Assembly: GCA_026387165.1 (NCBI GenBank)
Contig: JAPLMG010000105.1
Location: forward strand, 1-12,044
Length of the DNA stretch: 12,044 nucleotides
Source of the DNA: Candidatus Omnitrophota bacterium
GTDB taxonomy: Bacteria; Omnitrophota; Gorgyraeia; 2-01-FULL-45-10
Direction of reading: 5' to 3'
Shown: positions 6,519-12,044 of the stretch, piece after piece
Position numbering within the stretch: the stretch's first letter is position 1
Layout of the letters: each line of letters begins with the position of its first letter
Position numbers and translations under genes: made by a program
The notes under the pieces: generated by a model
Seen by the model: the letters and a program-made list of their open reading frames with translations, nothing else
Databases searched by the model: none
What the model was told of the DNA's origin: nothing

Positions 6519-7830
6519 AGTCTAAGGTTCCTCCTTTTGCCTGTATCCAATTCGCCTCATTAACTAAGCTGGCATTCTGAGCGCTTATATAAGACTTTTT
6601 TGCCGAAACCAGATTGTCCTCTATTATTATCCAATTATCATATAGAAGAAGGCCTATCGCATATTCCGCGGCCGATATCTTGGCGCGCTCCTGAGCCGCC
6701 TCCAGCGCCTTCCTTTGCACTTCCACGTTATCTATCGCATCCTGCAGCTGTGTCCACGTGCTTGCCAGTGTAAAAATAACGCTGTCTCTGCCGGATCTTT
6801 CATCCGCCTGGGATTGCCCCAGCGCGCCTTTCGCTTTTTGAGCCGTAGCGATCCTGTTACCGCCATCAAATACGGGAAAGGTTATGCTCGTTCCGATTGA
6901 ATATTCGTTTTTATCCGGAAACCACCGCTTATCGGTATTACCGGCGCTGCCGTTAGCGTATACTTGAGGGAAAAAGTTCGCATATGCCGCTTTCAATCCA
7001 AATTGCGCCGCCTCTTTTTGCGCTACGAGCTGCTGCAGCAGCGGATTAGTTTCTGTTATGTTTTCAAAATTTGGAAGCATCCGGGCCTGATCCTTAACCT
7101 CAAGCTCCCCCGTGGCCATCATGAGGCTGAATTTTGACCGGCCCAGTTCTTTAGTGAGCTGCCTTTGATATAAATATATGCTCCTTGACGCCTGAGCAAC
7201 ATCATAAATGGCCTGGATCAGATTTGCTTCGGAGGTCATCAGCGAGCCTTTGTGCTCCCTGCCTCCCTCATACCGCAATTTTACGAGCTCCAGAGTCTGT
7301 TTGCGGCGCGCTTCTATATCCTGCGCCACCAGAAAATATTCCTGGGCGCTTAACAGGTTTACATAGGCCGTTCTTAGCCGCAGCCTTATGTTGGAGGAGG
7401 TCACATCATAATTATATTTCGACGCCGTTATGCTCCTTTCATTGGAAGAAAGGTCAAATGAAGTCTTGAAGCCATCAAACAATAGCTGCTCGGCGCTCGC
7501 TTCGAACTGGTATGTTGTGGATCTGTTGCTATTTTTCGGGCTGGTCGCGGGAGATGATATCCCTATGGATGAGCCTGAGGCGCTGAAGGTGGCGGTCTTC
7601 GACGTGACCTCGCTGGCGTCAAAATTAAGTTGAGTCAGATATGCGCTTCTCGTTATCTCCTTAGTGGCCTTGGCCTGCTTTATCTTTTCCAGCGCGGCAA
7701 TGAGATCCGGATGGCTCGACTTTGCTTCTTTAACGCAATTCTGCCACAGAAGAGTCTCTTCTGCCGACACGTCACTTAGTAAAATGGCCGATGAGGACAA
7801 GATAATCAATAAGATCTTCGCGTATTTCAT
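6505..7830 (-). CDS. TolC-family outer-membrane efflux protein
   Basis: A 441-aa outer-membrane factor of the TolC family (two OEP repeats), with the usual family length. A signal peptide occupies residues 1-23 (MKYAKILLIILSSSAILL, then VSA before Glu); no lipobox cysteine follows, so it is probably not lipidated. Long amphipathic helices rich in Ala, Gln, Glu and Lys alternate with Gly/Ser/Thr-rich strands. One such strand region is near residues 76-110 (Ser/Thr/Gly-rich, followed by QFEASAEQLLFDG); the other is near 285-325 (ANGSAG, EYSIGTSITFPVFDGG). The two halves repeat the same pattern (LLFDG against PVFDGG). It forms the exit duct for the adaptor and MacB encoded just downstream. I take ATG 7830 as the start; an in-frame GTG at 7836 is possible. 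It begins 9 nt after the AbrB-like gene stops. No strong Shine-Dalgarno is visible, so translation may be coupled. Confidence 0.92.
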   Translation of the reverse strand: MKYAKILLIILSSSAILLSDVSAEETLLWQNCVKEAKSSHPDLIAALEKIKQAKATKEITRSAYLTQLNFDASEVTSKTATFSASGSSIGISSPATSPKNSNRSTTYQFEASAEQLLFDGFKTSFDLSSNERSITASKYNYDVTSSNIRLRLRTAYVNLLSAQEYFLVAQDIEARRKQTLELVKLRYEGGREHKGSLMTSEANLIQAIYDVAQASRSIYLYQRQLTKELGRSKFSLMMATGELEVKDQARMLPNFENITETNPLLQQLVAQKEAAQFGLKAAYANFFPQVYANGSAGNTDKRWFPDKNEYSIGTSITFPVFDGGNRIATAQKAKGALGQSQADERSGRDSVIFTLASTWTQLQDAIDNVEVQRKALEAAQERAKISAAEYAIGLLLYDNWIIIEDNLVSAKKSYISAQNASLVNEANWIQAKGGTLDYDQE

Positions 7831-7839
7831 GATCACGAT

Positions 7840-8082
7840 TTAGTCTTCTTTGGATACCTTGTTTTCTAATTTCGATATTATCTTTGAGGCCTTCTGCAGG
7901 AAGTTGCTGAAATCCTTCTCCCTCATGATGCTTATCATCTTCCTGTCGATCTTGGCGAAGATCATGAGCCTGTCCCCGGCCTTTATACTCAGATCCTTCC
8001 TTAAGCTCGCGGGGATGACAAGCTGGCCCCTTCCGCCCACCATGGCTGTGCCATAAACCTTGCCCTTAAAAAATCCGTTCAT
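7840..8082 (-). CDS. AbrB/SpoVT-type transcriptional regulator
   Basis: An 80-aa protein with one SpoVT/AbrB swapped-hairpin DNA-binding domain, at about residues 10-45. The hallmark is GRGQLVIPASLRKDLSIKAGD: a beta strand ending in QLVIP, a short helix, then the AGD turn before the last strand. A helical, charged C-terminal part of about 30 residues (FLQKASKIISKLENK) probably helps dimer formation. Proteins of this size act as transition-state-type regulators or as the antitoxin half of toxin-antitoxin pairs. No toxin gene adjoins it. As the first gene of the efflux operon it most likely controls this promoter, including itself; that is inference. A near-perfect GGGAGG lies 7-8 nt before ATG 8082, and the sigma-70 promoter is about 43 nt upstream. 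Confidence 0.9.
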   Translation of the reverse strand: MNGFFKGKVYGTAMVGGRGQLVIPASLRKDLSIKAGDRLMIFAKIDRKMISIMREKDFSNFLQKASKIISKLENKVSKED

Positions 8083-8124
8083 ATAAATCCTCCCTTTCTT
8101 ATTAGTATGAAATGTGTGTATAAG

Positions 8125-8153
8125 ATGATATCACATATTTATGCGTTTGTCAA
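8125..8153 (-). promoter_or_regulatory. sigma-70 promoter of efflux operon
   Basis: On the minus strand, consensus TTGACA (8153-8148) is followed after 17 nt by TATCAT (8130-8125), preceded by TGA (extended -10). Transcription would start near 8118, about 36 nt before the AbrB-like start codon. Spacing and hexamers are nearly ideal, so basal expression should be strong unless repressed. Confidence 0.85.
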
Positions 8154-8225
8154 GGCAAGGGGGCCTCTTTGGCCATACAGGGCTCGCCATACGACTTTCA
8201 AACGTGCTATAATAACCCGAAAGGG

Positions 8226-8266
8226 CCTTGCCTGCCCTGTACCATATCGGTACAGGGCAGGCAAGG
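8226..8266. repeat. 18-bp-stem perfect palindrome in divergent promoter region
   Basis: CCTTGCCTGCCCTGTACC (8226-8243), a 5-nt spacer ATATC, and the exact reverse complement (8249-8266). T5 follows 4 nt later (8271-8275) on the plus strand, so it has the form of an intrinsic terminator. However, no plus-strand gene lies upstream of it in the intergenic region. Its right end overlaps the first two bases of the ECF -35 element (GGAACTT). It may be an operator, an insulator, or a member of a dispersed hairpin family. Confidence 0.8.
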
Positions 8267-8294
8267 GAACTTTTTCAACCAATCCGTTGTCTAA
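8266..8294 (+). promoter_or_regulatory. ECF sigma-type promoter of the sigma gene
   Basis: GGAACTT (8266-8272) and GTCTAA (8289-8294) separated by 16 nt, closely matching the promoter class read by RpoE/SigW-type ECF sigma factors (AAC motif at -35, TCTAA-like -10). Transcription would start near 8301, leaving a leader of about 14 nt that just accommodates GAGG before ATG 8315. The position directly before an ECF sigma gene, and the matching copy at 9351-9379, support autoregulation. Confidence 0.85.
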
Positions 8295-8314
8295 TAGTGT
8301 GACGAGGCATCCAT

Positions 8315-8881
8315 ATGCGAGAGATAGAGAAAGATACTATAGTAATGGCCGCGGGCGGCAATATCGCCGCGTTTGAGGAGATCTATAAGCAATGCTCCTC
8401 GACCGTATATACCCTTGCGTTCGGCGTTACACGGAACTGCCAGGACGCCGAAGAGGCGACACAGGATGTCTTCGTCAAGGTATTCCGCAGCCTGAGAAAT
8501 TTTCGTTTTGGTTCGTCGTTCAATACATGGCTATACAGGATCGCTATGAATACGGCGATTAATATCTACCGCAAGCGCGCGCGGCAGGGAGCGGTTTCCC
8601 TGCAGTATGATGATTTAAAGGATACGCGGCAGGAGACGCCTGACATGCGGCAAAATGAAATCCGACAAGGAGATGTTGCGGCGCGTATTGCGGCGCTATT
8701 GGACAATATAAGCCCGGAGCACCGTTCTTGTATCATGCTTCGCGAGATCGAGGGTTTTGATTATAAAGAGATGGCTGGGATACTGAAGATACCTTTAAAT
8801 ACGGTGCGCTCCCGGCTCAAAAGAGCTCGAGAAGCTCTTATCGCTTATTGCCGAAAGGAGGGGATTCGTTATGAACTGTAA
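8315..8881 (+). CDS. ECF RNA polymerase sigma factor, RpoE-like
   Basis: A 188-aa extracytoplasmic-function sigma factor of normal length. Region 2 (about 20-88) includes the core-binding and -10-recognition helices, with DAEEATQDVFVKVF at 44-57 and NTWLYRIAMN at 70-79, followed by the basic INIYRKR. Region 4 (about 122-178) has SPEHRSCIMLREIEG and a helix-turn-helix FDYKEMAGILKIPLNTVRSR, which reads the -35 element. A short acidic and polar linker joins them; there is no extra C-terminal domain. The ATG at 8315 has GAGG 7 nt upstream. It overlaps the anti-sigma gene by 11 nt, so the two are translationally coupled, as is usual for such pairs. It would activate its own promoter and the one at 9351-9379 when released from the anti-sigma factor. 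The inducing signal is unknown but likely envelope-related given the targets. Confidence 0.95.
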   Translation: MREIEKDTIVMAAGGNIAAFEEIYKQCSSTVYTLAFGVTRNCQDAEEATQDVFVKVFRSLRNFRFGSSFNTWLYRIAMNTAINIYRKRARQGAVSLQYDDLKDTRQETPDMRQNEIRQGDVAARIAALLDNISPEHRSCIMLREIEGFDYKEMAGILKIPLNTVRSRLKRAREALIAYCRKEGIRYEL

Positions 8882-9350
8882 AAGAGCGGAGAAACTAATT
8901 CTCACCGATTATATCGATGGAAATCTCAAGGGCCGCGCTCTGGAAGAGATAGAGCTGCATATTAGATCATGCCCAGGCTGCCATGCTCTCGCGCAAGATT
9001 TGAAGGCCGCCGGTAAATTATTCAGAGCTGTTCCGCGACAAGAGGCGCCTTCCGAGGTATGGCGTAAGATCCGTGACGAAATAAGCGCCGCGCCTGTAAG
9101 ACGCTATTTCCCGGAAATTGCACTTGAATATGCGCGATACCATCTTTCGCATTTAAAGCCAGCTATCGTAATGGCCGGTGCGGCGGTGCTATTGCTCTTT
9201 GTCCTGGCCACGATGCGGCTTATGCCTCATAAAGATTATCTGGAGGCAGCTATTCAGCAGGACGATATCGCTGCGATATCCTATGGCAGTGACGAAGAGG
9301 ACGGATCGGAATACGATCTTGGGACACCGGCCGAAATGTTTTTTTTGTAG
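8871..9350 (+). CDS. membrane-bound zinc-finger anti-sigma factor
   Basis: A 159-aa anti-sigma factor that should hold the ECF sigma at the membrane. The N-terminus has the ZAS-type zinc-binding pattern: His30-x3-Cys34-x2-Cys37, with Cys3 as the likely fourth ligand. One membrane segment lies at about 98-115 (AIVMAGAAVLLLFVLATM). Only about 44 mostly acidic residues are then left for the periplasm, so the sensory part is small. It may rely on a protease or partner protein rather than carry its own ligand domain; this is inference. A strong AAAGGAGG lies 8 nt before the ATG. The coding end contains a run of eight T bases (9339-9346) just before the TAG, and the stop codon directly abuts the next ECF promoter. 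Family assignment rests on the motif, topology and position next to the sigma gene. Confidence 0.92.
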   Translation: MNCKRAEKLILTDYIDGNLKGRALEEIELHIRSCPGCHALAQDLKAAGKLFRAVPRQEAPSEVWRKIRDEISAAPVRRYFPEIALEYARYHLSHLKPAIVMAGAAVLLLFVLATMRLMPHKDYLEAAIQQDDIAAISYGSDEEDGSEYDLGTPAEMFFL

Positions 9351-9379
9351 GGAACTTTTCAATAAGCGGCGGTGTCTAA
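9351..9379 (+). promoter_or_regulatory. second ECF-type promoter, before Spy-like gene
   Basis: GGAACTT (9351-9357) and GTCTAA (9374-9379), again with exactly 16 nt between them, as in the promoter at 8266-8294. The first base directly follows the anti-sigma TAG. Transcription would start near 9386, about 18 nt before ATG 9404 and just before AGAGGTGA. It gives the periplasmic output genes their own sigma-dependent start, in addition to any read-through. Confidence 0.85.
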
Positions 9380-9403
9380 GTAGTCGGAAAAGAGGTGAGA
9401 AAT

Positions 9404-9871
9404 ATGAAAACAAATATTAATACAGTTGTGGCAGTTATCGTTGTTGCGGCGGTCGTTGCCGGAAACGCGTTCGCCGGGACAGAATGCGGTACCTCAGAAC
9501 AGCGTGGTAAGGGCCTCAAAGCAAAAGACGCTATCGCGCGCGAATTGAATCTTAGCGCGGATCAGCAGAATCGCCTTGAACAGGCAAAGACGGCTCATCG
9601 CAAAGTAATGGAGACACTGCGCAACGCGCTAAAAGAGAAGAGGCGCGAGCTCCAGGATGCCGTTGCCAAGCCCGATATAACAAGGCAGCAGGTGGATCCT
9701 ATACTGGCCGAGATAAAGAAGCTGCAGTCCGATATGGCGGATAAGCGAGTGGATGGGATATTCGCCGTGAAGGGGATCCTCAGCCCGGAGCAGTTCGCGA
9801 AGCTCCAGTCGATGAAAGAGAAGAGAATGCGGAATGGAAATAAGAAGCGCGGCGGAAAGGAGCGACAATAA
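9404..9871 (+). CDS. Spy/CpxP-like periplasmic LTxxQ protein
   Basis: A 155-aa exported protein resembling the Spy/CpxP/ZraP group, periplasmic chaperones or stress adaptors induced by envelope damage or metals. Residues 1-24 are a signal peptide ending AFA. The mature part is highly helical and charged, with two LTxxQ-type motifs: LSADQ at 50-54 and LSPEQ at 126-130, separated by a long helix rich in Glu, Lys and Arg (about 55-88) and a second helix after Pro90. The tail (about 136-155) is very basic (KEKRMRNGNKKRGGKERQ). One cysteine lies near the mature N-terminus. ATG 9404 is preferred over the in-frame GTG at 9395, because that GTG falls inside the Shine-Dalgarno AGAGGTGA and ATG 9404 gives a cleaner signal peptide. 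It is controlled by the ECF promoter that starts 53 nt upstream, so it is a likely direct target of the adjacent sigma factor. Confidence 0.88.
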   Translation: MKTNINTVVAVIVVAAVVAGNAFAGTECGTSEQRGKGLKAKDAIARELNLSADQQNRLEQAKTAHRKVMETLRNALKEKRRELQDAVAKPDITRQQVDPILAEIKKLQSDMADKRVDGIFAVKGILSPEQFAKLQSMKEKRMRNGNKKRGGKERQ

Positions 9872-10281
9872 TGAAATATTTATCAATATTGGTTATTGCA
9901 TGCTTGGTATCGGCTATGCTTTGCTCTACGGCATATGCCGATAGTGTAGCAGTGCTGAGGCAGGGCCTTTTGGGCGCCGGGACGGGAGCGGTCGCGTCGG
10001 CGATGTCGGGCGGAAAAGGCGATCGTGTGTGGCAGAGCGCGCTCGCGGGCGCCGGCATAACCGTAGTGGGCGGAGCGCTTCTTGATATGTTGACCGGGGA
10101 AAGGGTTGGCACGGTTACTTATGCAAGAGCCGTTCGACCGGCGGCAGTGGCAACACCGGTAAGGAGAATGCGACCGAACACCGCTTATAGGCGCGTCTAT
10201 AAGACAGGTTTCGTAAACGGTTACAACCGGGGCTATCGCGACGGGTACGAAGACGCGGCATACGAGTTGTACGATTATTGA
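9871..10281 (+). CDS. exported glycine-zipper protein
   Basis: A 136-aa exported protein of unknown exact role. A signal peptide covers residues 1-23 (ending AYA, cut before Asp24). Residues 32-75 are rich in Gly and Ala with small residues spaced by three or four (LLGAGTGAVASAM, then ALAGAGITVVGGALLDML), a glycine-zipper arrangement found in envelope proteins that pack against membranes or other helices. Arg- and Pro-rich sequence follows. The C-terminal 25 residues repeat Gly, Tyr and Asn (GFVNGYNRGYRDGYEDAAYE). Its ATG overlaps the stop of the Spy-like gene by one base (TAATG), with AAAGGAG about 9 nt upstream, so the two are co-translated and very likely co-induced by the ECF sigma factor. 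A hairpin terminator follows 16 nt after the stop. Confidence 0.8.
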   Translation: MKYLSILVIACLVSAMLCSTAYADSVAVLRQGLLGAGTGAVASAMSGGKGDRVWQSALAGAGITVVGGALLDMLTGERVGTVTYARAVRPAAVATPVRRMRPNTAYRRVYKTGFVNGYNRGYRDGYEDAAYELYDY

Positions 10282-10297
10282 TAAGGATGTGGTAAGA

Positions 10298-10322
10298 AGC
10301 CCCCCGGATAAACCGGGGGGCT
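10298..10322. terminator. bidirectional hairpin between convergent genes
   Basis: AGCCCCCCGG (10298-10307), loop ATAAA, CCGGGGGGCT (10313-10322): a perfect, very GC-rich 10-bp stem located between two convergent stop codons (10281 on plus, 10332 on minus). T-tracts are poor on both sides, so termination would depend mainly on the strong stem or on other factors. Confidence 0.75.
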
Positions 10323-10331
10323 CCTCTTGCC

Positions 10332-11633
10332 TCATTCAAATTGAATAATCCGCCACGCCGTATCCTCAAACGGCAGCACAATGGTTCCTGCCTTTGCGCA
10401 GGCCAAAATATAAACAGGATCGTTTAATAGAGACAAAGGGATCTTTAGGATTAACATATTACCCTCCTCGGTTAATTGGGCTTTCCCGCCGTTTATCCTT
10501 TGTTTTTTGTCTTTAACGACTAGATTATTAAGCCCTATATTGATAGCCAGCTTCGGCATTTTGGAAAATTTCAAATCTTTTCGATACCCCAGTAGAAAAA
10601 TAGATATGCCCAGGTCTTTATCCCGTTTATTTTTTAGCGCCAACCTTATAAATAAATCATCGCTTTTACGTGCGTATGCCAGGGTTGTCCCTGCGTTGCT
10701 CCATGCGTTCTTCTTTGACAGTTTAATAACCGGGTAATTGCCGGTAAGTTCGTTCTTTCTGGCAAAAGTGGACAGATAGGTCGGATTATATTCATTCTCA
10801 CTTTTATAACACTCCATTGCGTCGTGCTTCATCCTTACTTCCCCATCCGTCAATTCAAGCCTCGACCATGATATTTTACCGTTTTTCAGCATATCGGGGG
10901 GGAGCAGTTCCAGGTCCGGATGATACCCCCTTGGTTCCGGCCATCCTTTTATGTGAACAAGGTACGGAAAGATGTCCGGATTTTTTATCTCACCCTCCAG
11001 ATCCCATAGCGCTATTTGCAAAAATAGGTAAAACGAGCGGTGGTCTCTATTGGTGTCAATAGGGCTAGATACAAATACTTTTGATGGTTTAAAACCTCTT
11101 ATGACTTTCTCGATATCATTCAGAATACTTTCGCCAACATAAGGCGCTCCGGGTGATAAACAGTTTGAATAAGGCACTTTGGATATTCGTGTCAGCATAT
11201 ATTTAAATGGTCTAATATCACCCCAATATTTGAGCAGTATTTCCATCGTGCCAAAATCAGGATAGCCTAAGAATACGCAATCTTTATCTGTAAGCCCCAA
11301 TATCTTCAGCGCCTCGAGCGATTCTTTTCTTCTTACCTGTCCCATATGTATGAATTCGCCTTTTCGTATTGTCACCCTTTTTTCGTAGACTATAAAGGCA
11401 GGCTCATTATGGTCACCATTAGTTAAGAATAGTATTTTTATCTTAGCCTTTGCTTTCAGTGCTTTTTGGATGACACCGCCGGCAGCCATTACTTCGTCAT
11501 CCGGATGAGGGGCGAGAATCAGTATGTGGTCATTACTGGTAAATTCTTGCATTGGTTTAACATCTTGAGCAAAACAAGGTAGAATTGAGAAAGTCAGGAA
11601 AAATATGAATATACAGGTACAATAGTATCTCAT
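10332..11633 (-). CDS. exported PIG-L/LmbE-type deacetylase with extra C-terminal domain
   Basis: A 433-aa protein with a signal peptide (MRYYCTCIFIFFLTFSILPC, then FAQ before Asp24) and a PIG-L (LmbE-like) catalytic domain. The metal-binding motif PHPDDE is at 42-47, where His43 and Asp46 would bind zinc, and RDH at 196-198 supplies the likely third ligand (His198). PIG-L enzymes remove N-acetyl groups from sugars and related compounds; the substrate here is unknown. The catalytic fold ends near residue 220-300. The remaining 130 or so residues alternate beta strands (LAYARKSDDLFIRLALKN, KLAINIGLNN), like a carbohydrate-binding or DOMON-like sandwich; this is inference from pattern. ATG 11633 was chosen because it overlaps the upstream EamA stop as ATGA and gives a signal peptide; no clear Shine-Dalgarno is seen, so coupling is likely. 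It probably acts on envelope or extracellular glycans. Confidence 0.88.
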   Translation of the reverse strand: MRYYCTCIFIFFLTFSILPCFAQDVKPMQEFTSNDHILILAPHPDDEVMAAGGVIQKALKAKAKIKILFLTNGDHNEPAFIVYEKRVTIRKGEFIHMGQVRRKESLEALKILGLTDKDCVFLGYPDFGTMEILLKYWGDIRPFKYMLTRISKVPYSNCLSPGAPYVGESILNDIEKVIRGFKPSKVFVSSPIDTNRDHRSFYLFLQIALWDLEGEIKNPDIFPYLVHIKGWPEPRGYHPDLELLPPDMLKNGKISWSRLELTDGEVRMKHDAMECYKSENEYNPTYLSTFARKNELTGNYPVIKLSKKNAWSNAGTTLAYARKSDDLFIRLALKNKRDKDLGISIFLLGYRKDLKFSKMPKLAINIGLNNLVVKDKKQRINGGKAQLTEEGNMLILKIPLSLLNDPVYILACAKAGTIVLPFEDTAWRIIQFE

Positions 11634-12044
11634 TTGAACGCGATCATTAGTACCCCGAAGCTCATAAGCATAACTCCGCCCCACTGGTAAATACTCAGTC
11701 GTTCACCTAAAAATACAACAGCAAGCACTACCGCAAATAATAAGCTCAACTTATCAACCGGCGCGACAACAGATGCCGAACCGATTTGTAAAGCTCGGAA
11801 ATAACAAATCCAAGAAAGTCCGGTCGCGATGCCGGATAAAATAAGAAAAATCAGACTTTTCGAATTTAGCGTAAACGGATTGATCCACTCCCGCCGAATT
11901 ATGACAAGGGGTATCAAGAAGATCGTTATAACGACCGTTCTTATTAGAGTTGCGGTGTTGGAAGGTAGCCCAGCTACGCCTACCTTCGCGAGTACAGCTG
12001 TAAGTCCTGCAAATACCGCCGATCCCAATGCATAGATAAGCCAA
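11630..12044 (-). CDS. EamA/DMT-family half-size transporter, 5' end outside window
   Basis: Partial gene that runs into the window edge. The visible 137 residues begin WLIYALGSAVFAGLTAVLAK and end MSFGVLMIAFK. They match a single EamA domain as found in the small (about 140 aa, five membrane helices) group of the drug/metabolite transporter superfamily. Motifs include the first helix with FAGLTAVLAK, SGIATGLSWICYFRALQIG and ASVVAPVDKLSLLFAVVLAVVFLGERLS. A start codon is not visible: a TTG at 12028 is in frame, but the family-typical WLIYA lies upstream of it, so the true start is probably a few codons beyond position 12044. Such half-size proteins work as dimers; the substrate is unknown. 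Its stop overlaps the ATG of the deacetylase gene (ATGA), so the two are translationally coupled. Confidence 0.9.
   Translation of the reverse strand, partial: WLIYALGSAVFAGLTAVLAKVGVAGLPSNTATLIRTVVITIFLIPLVIIRREWINPFTLNSKSLIFLILSGIATGLSWICYFRALQIGSASVVAPVDKLSLLFAVVLAVVFLGERLSIYQWGGVMLMSFGVLMIAFK

Noticed and set aside
6520..6525. GTCTAA on the plus strand (also at 4283-4288 and 5387-5392) as further ECF -10 elements.
   Set aside because: No GGAACTT-like element 16 nt upstream in any of the three cases, and all lie inside genes of the opposite strand.
7834..7836. GTG at 7836 as the start of the TolC-like gene.
   Set aside because: Possible, but ATG 7830 gives the standard signal peptide and neither has a clear Shine-Dalgarno; it changes the protein by two residues only.
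8172..8192. Direct repeat GCCATAC (8172-8178 and 8186-8192) between the divergent promoters.
   Set aside because: Only 7 bp, two copies; chance occurrence cannot be excluded.
8208..8213. TATAAT on the plus strand just before the large palindrome, possibly a promoter for a short hairpin RNA ending at T5.
   Set aside because: No -35 hexamer is found at a suitable distance upstream, and the sequence is too common to call on its own.
8107..8376. 89-codon plus-strand open frame upstream of and overlapping the sigma gene start.
   Set aside because: It runs through the divergent promoters and the palindrome, and its protein has no recognisable features.

Overview
The window looks like chromosomal DNA of a Gram-negative (diderm) bacterium. 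It encodes a TolC-type outer-membrane protein, a MacA/MacB pair, several proteins with Sec signal peptides, and a periplasmic LTxxQ (Spy/CpxP-type) protein. The mix of genes, the tight spacing and one TTG start would fit an uncultured lineage such as Omnitrophota. That placement is only an impression; the window holds no rRNA or other phylogenetic marker.

Layout. (1) 1-1017, minus strand: a DUF134/UPF0251 DNA-binding protein followed by a DUF318/ArsP-type permease cut by the window edge. Their promoter carries a perfect 22-bp palindrome with a TGAACA-N2-TGTTCA core. (2) 1099-3526, minus strand: four exported proteins of unknown function, one of them built of TPR repeats, with candidate promoters before the first and third. 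(3) 3584-8153, minus strand: an AbrB-like regulator, a TolC-like protein, a MacA-like adaptor with a very short hairpin and a MacB ABC transporter, forming a compact tripartite efflux operon behind a TTGACA-N17-TATCAT promoter. (4) 8226-10281, plus strand, divergent from the efflux operon: an ECF sigma factor, a zinc-finger anti-sigma factor with one membrane segment, a Spy/CpxP-like periplasmic protein and an exported glycine-zipper protein. (5) 10298-12044, minus strand: a shared terminator hairpin, an exported PIG-L/LmbE-type deacetylase with an extra C-terminal domain, and a half-size EamA transporter cut by the window edge.

The most informative signal is in region 4. Two near-identical ECF-type promoters, GGAACTT-N16-GTCTAA, lie one before the sigma gene and one immediately after the anti-sigma stop codon, before the Spy-like gene. 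This predicts a self-activating envelope-stress circuit: sigma, its membrane-bound inhibitor, and a periplasmic output pair. The efflux operon starts from the same 232-bp intergenic region, which also contains an 18-bp-stem palindrome touching the sigma promoter. No mobile element, CRISPR array, tRNA or rRNA was seen, and no gene-free stretch exceeds 300 bases.
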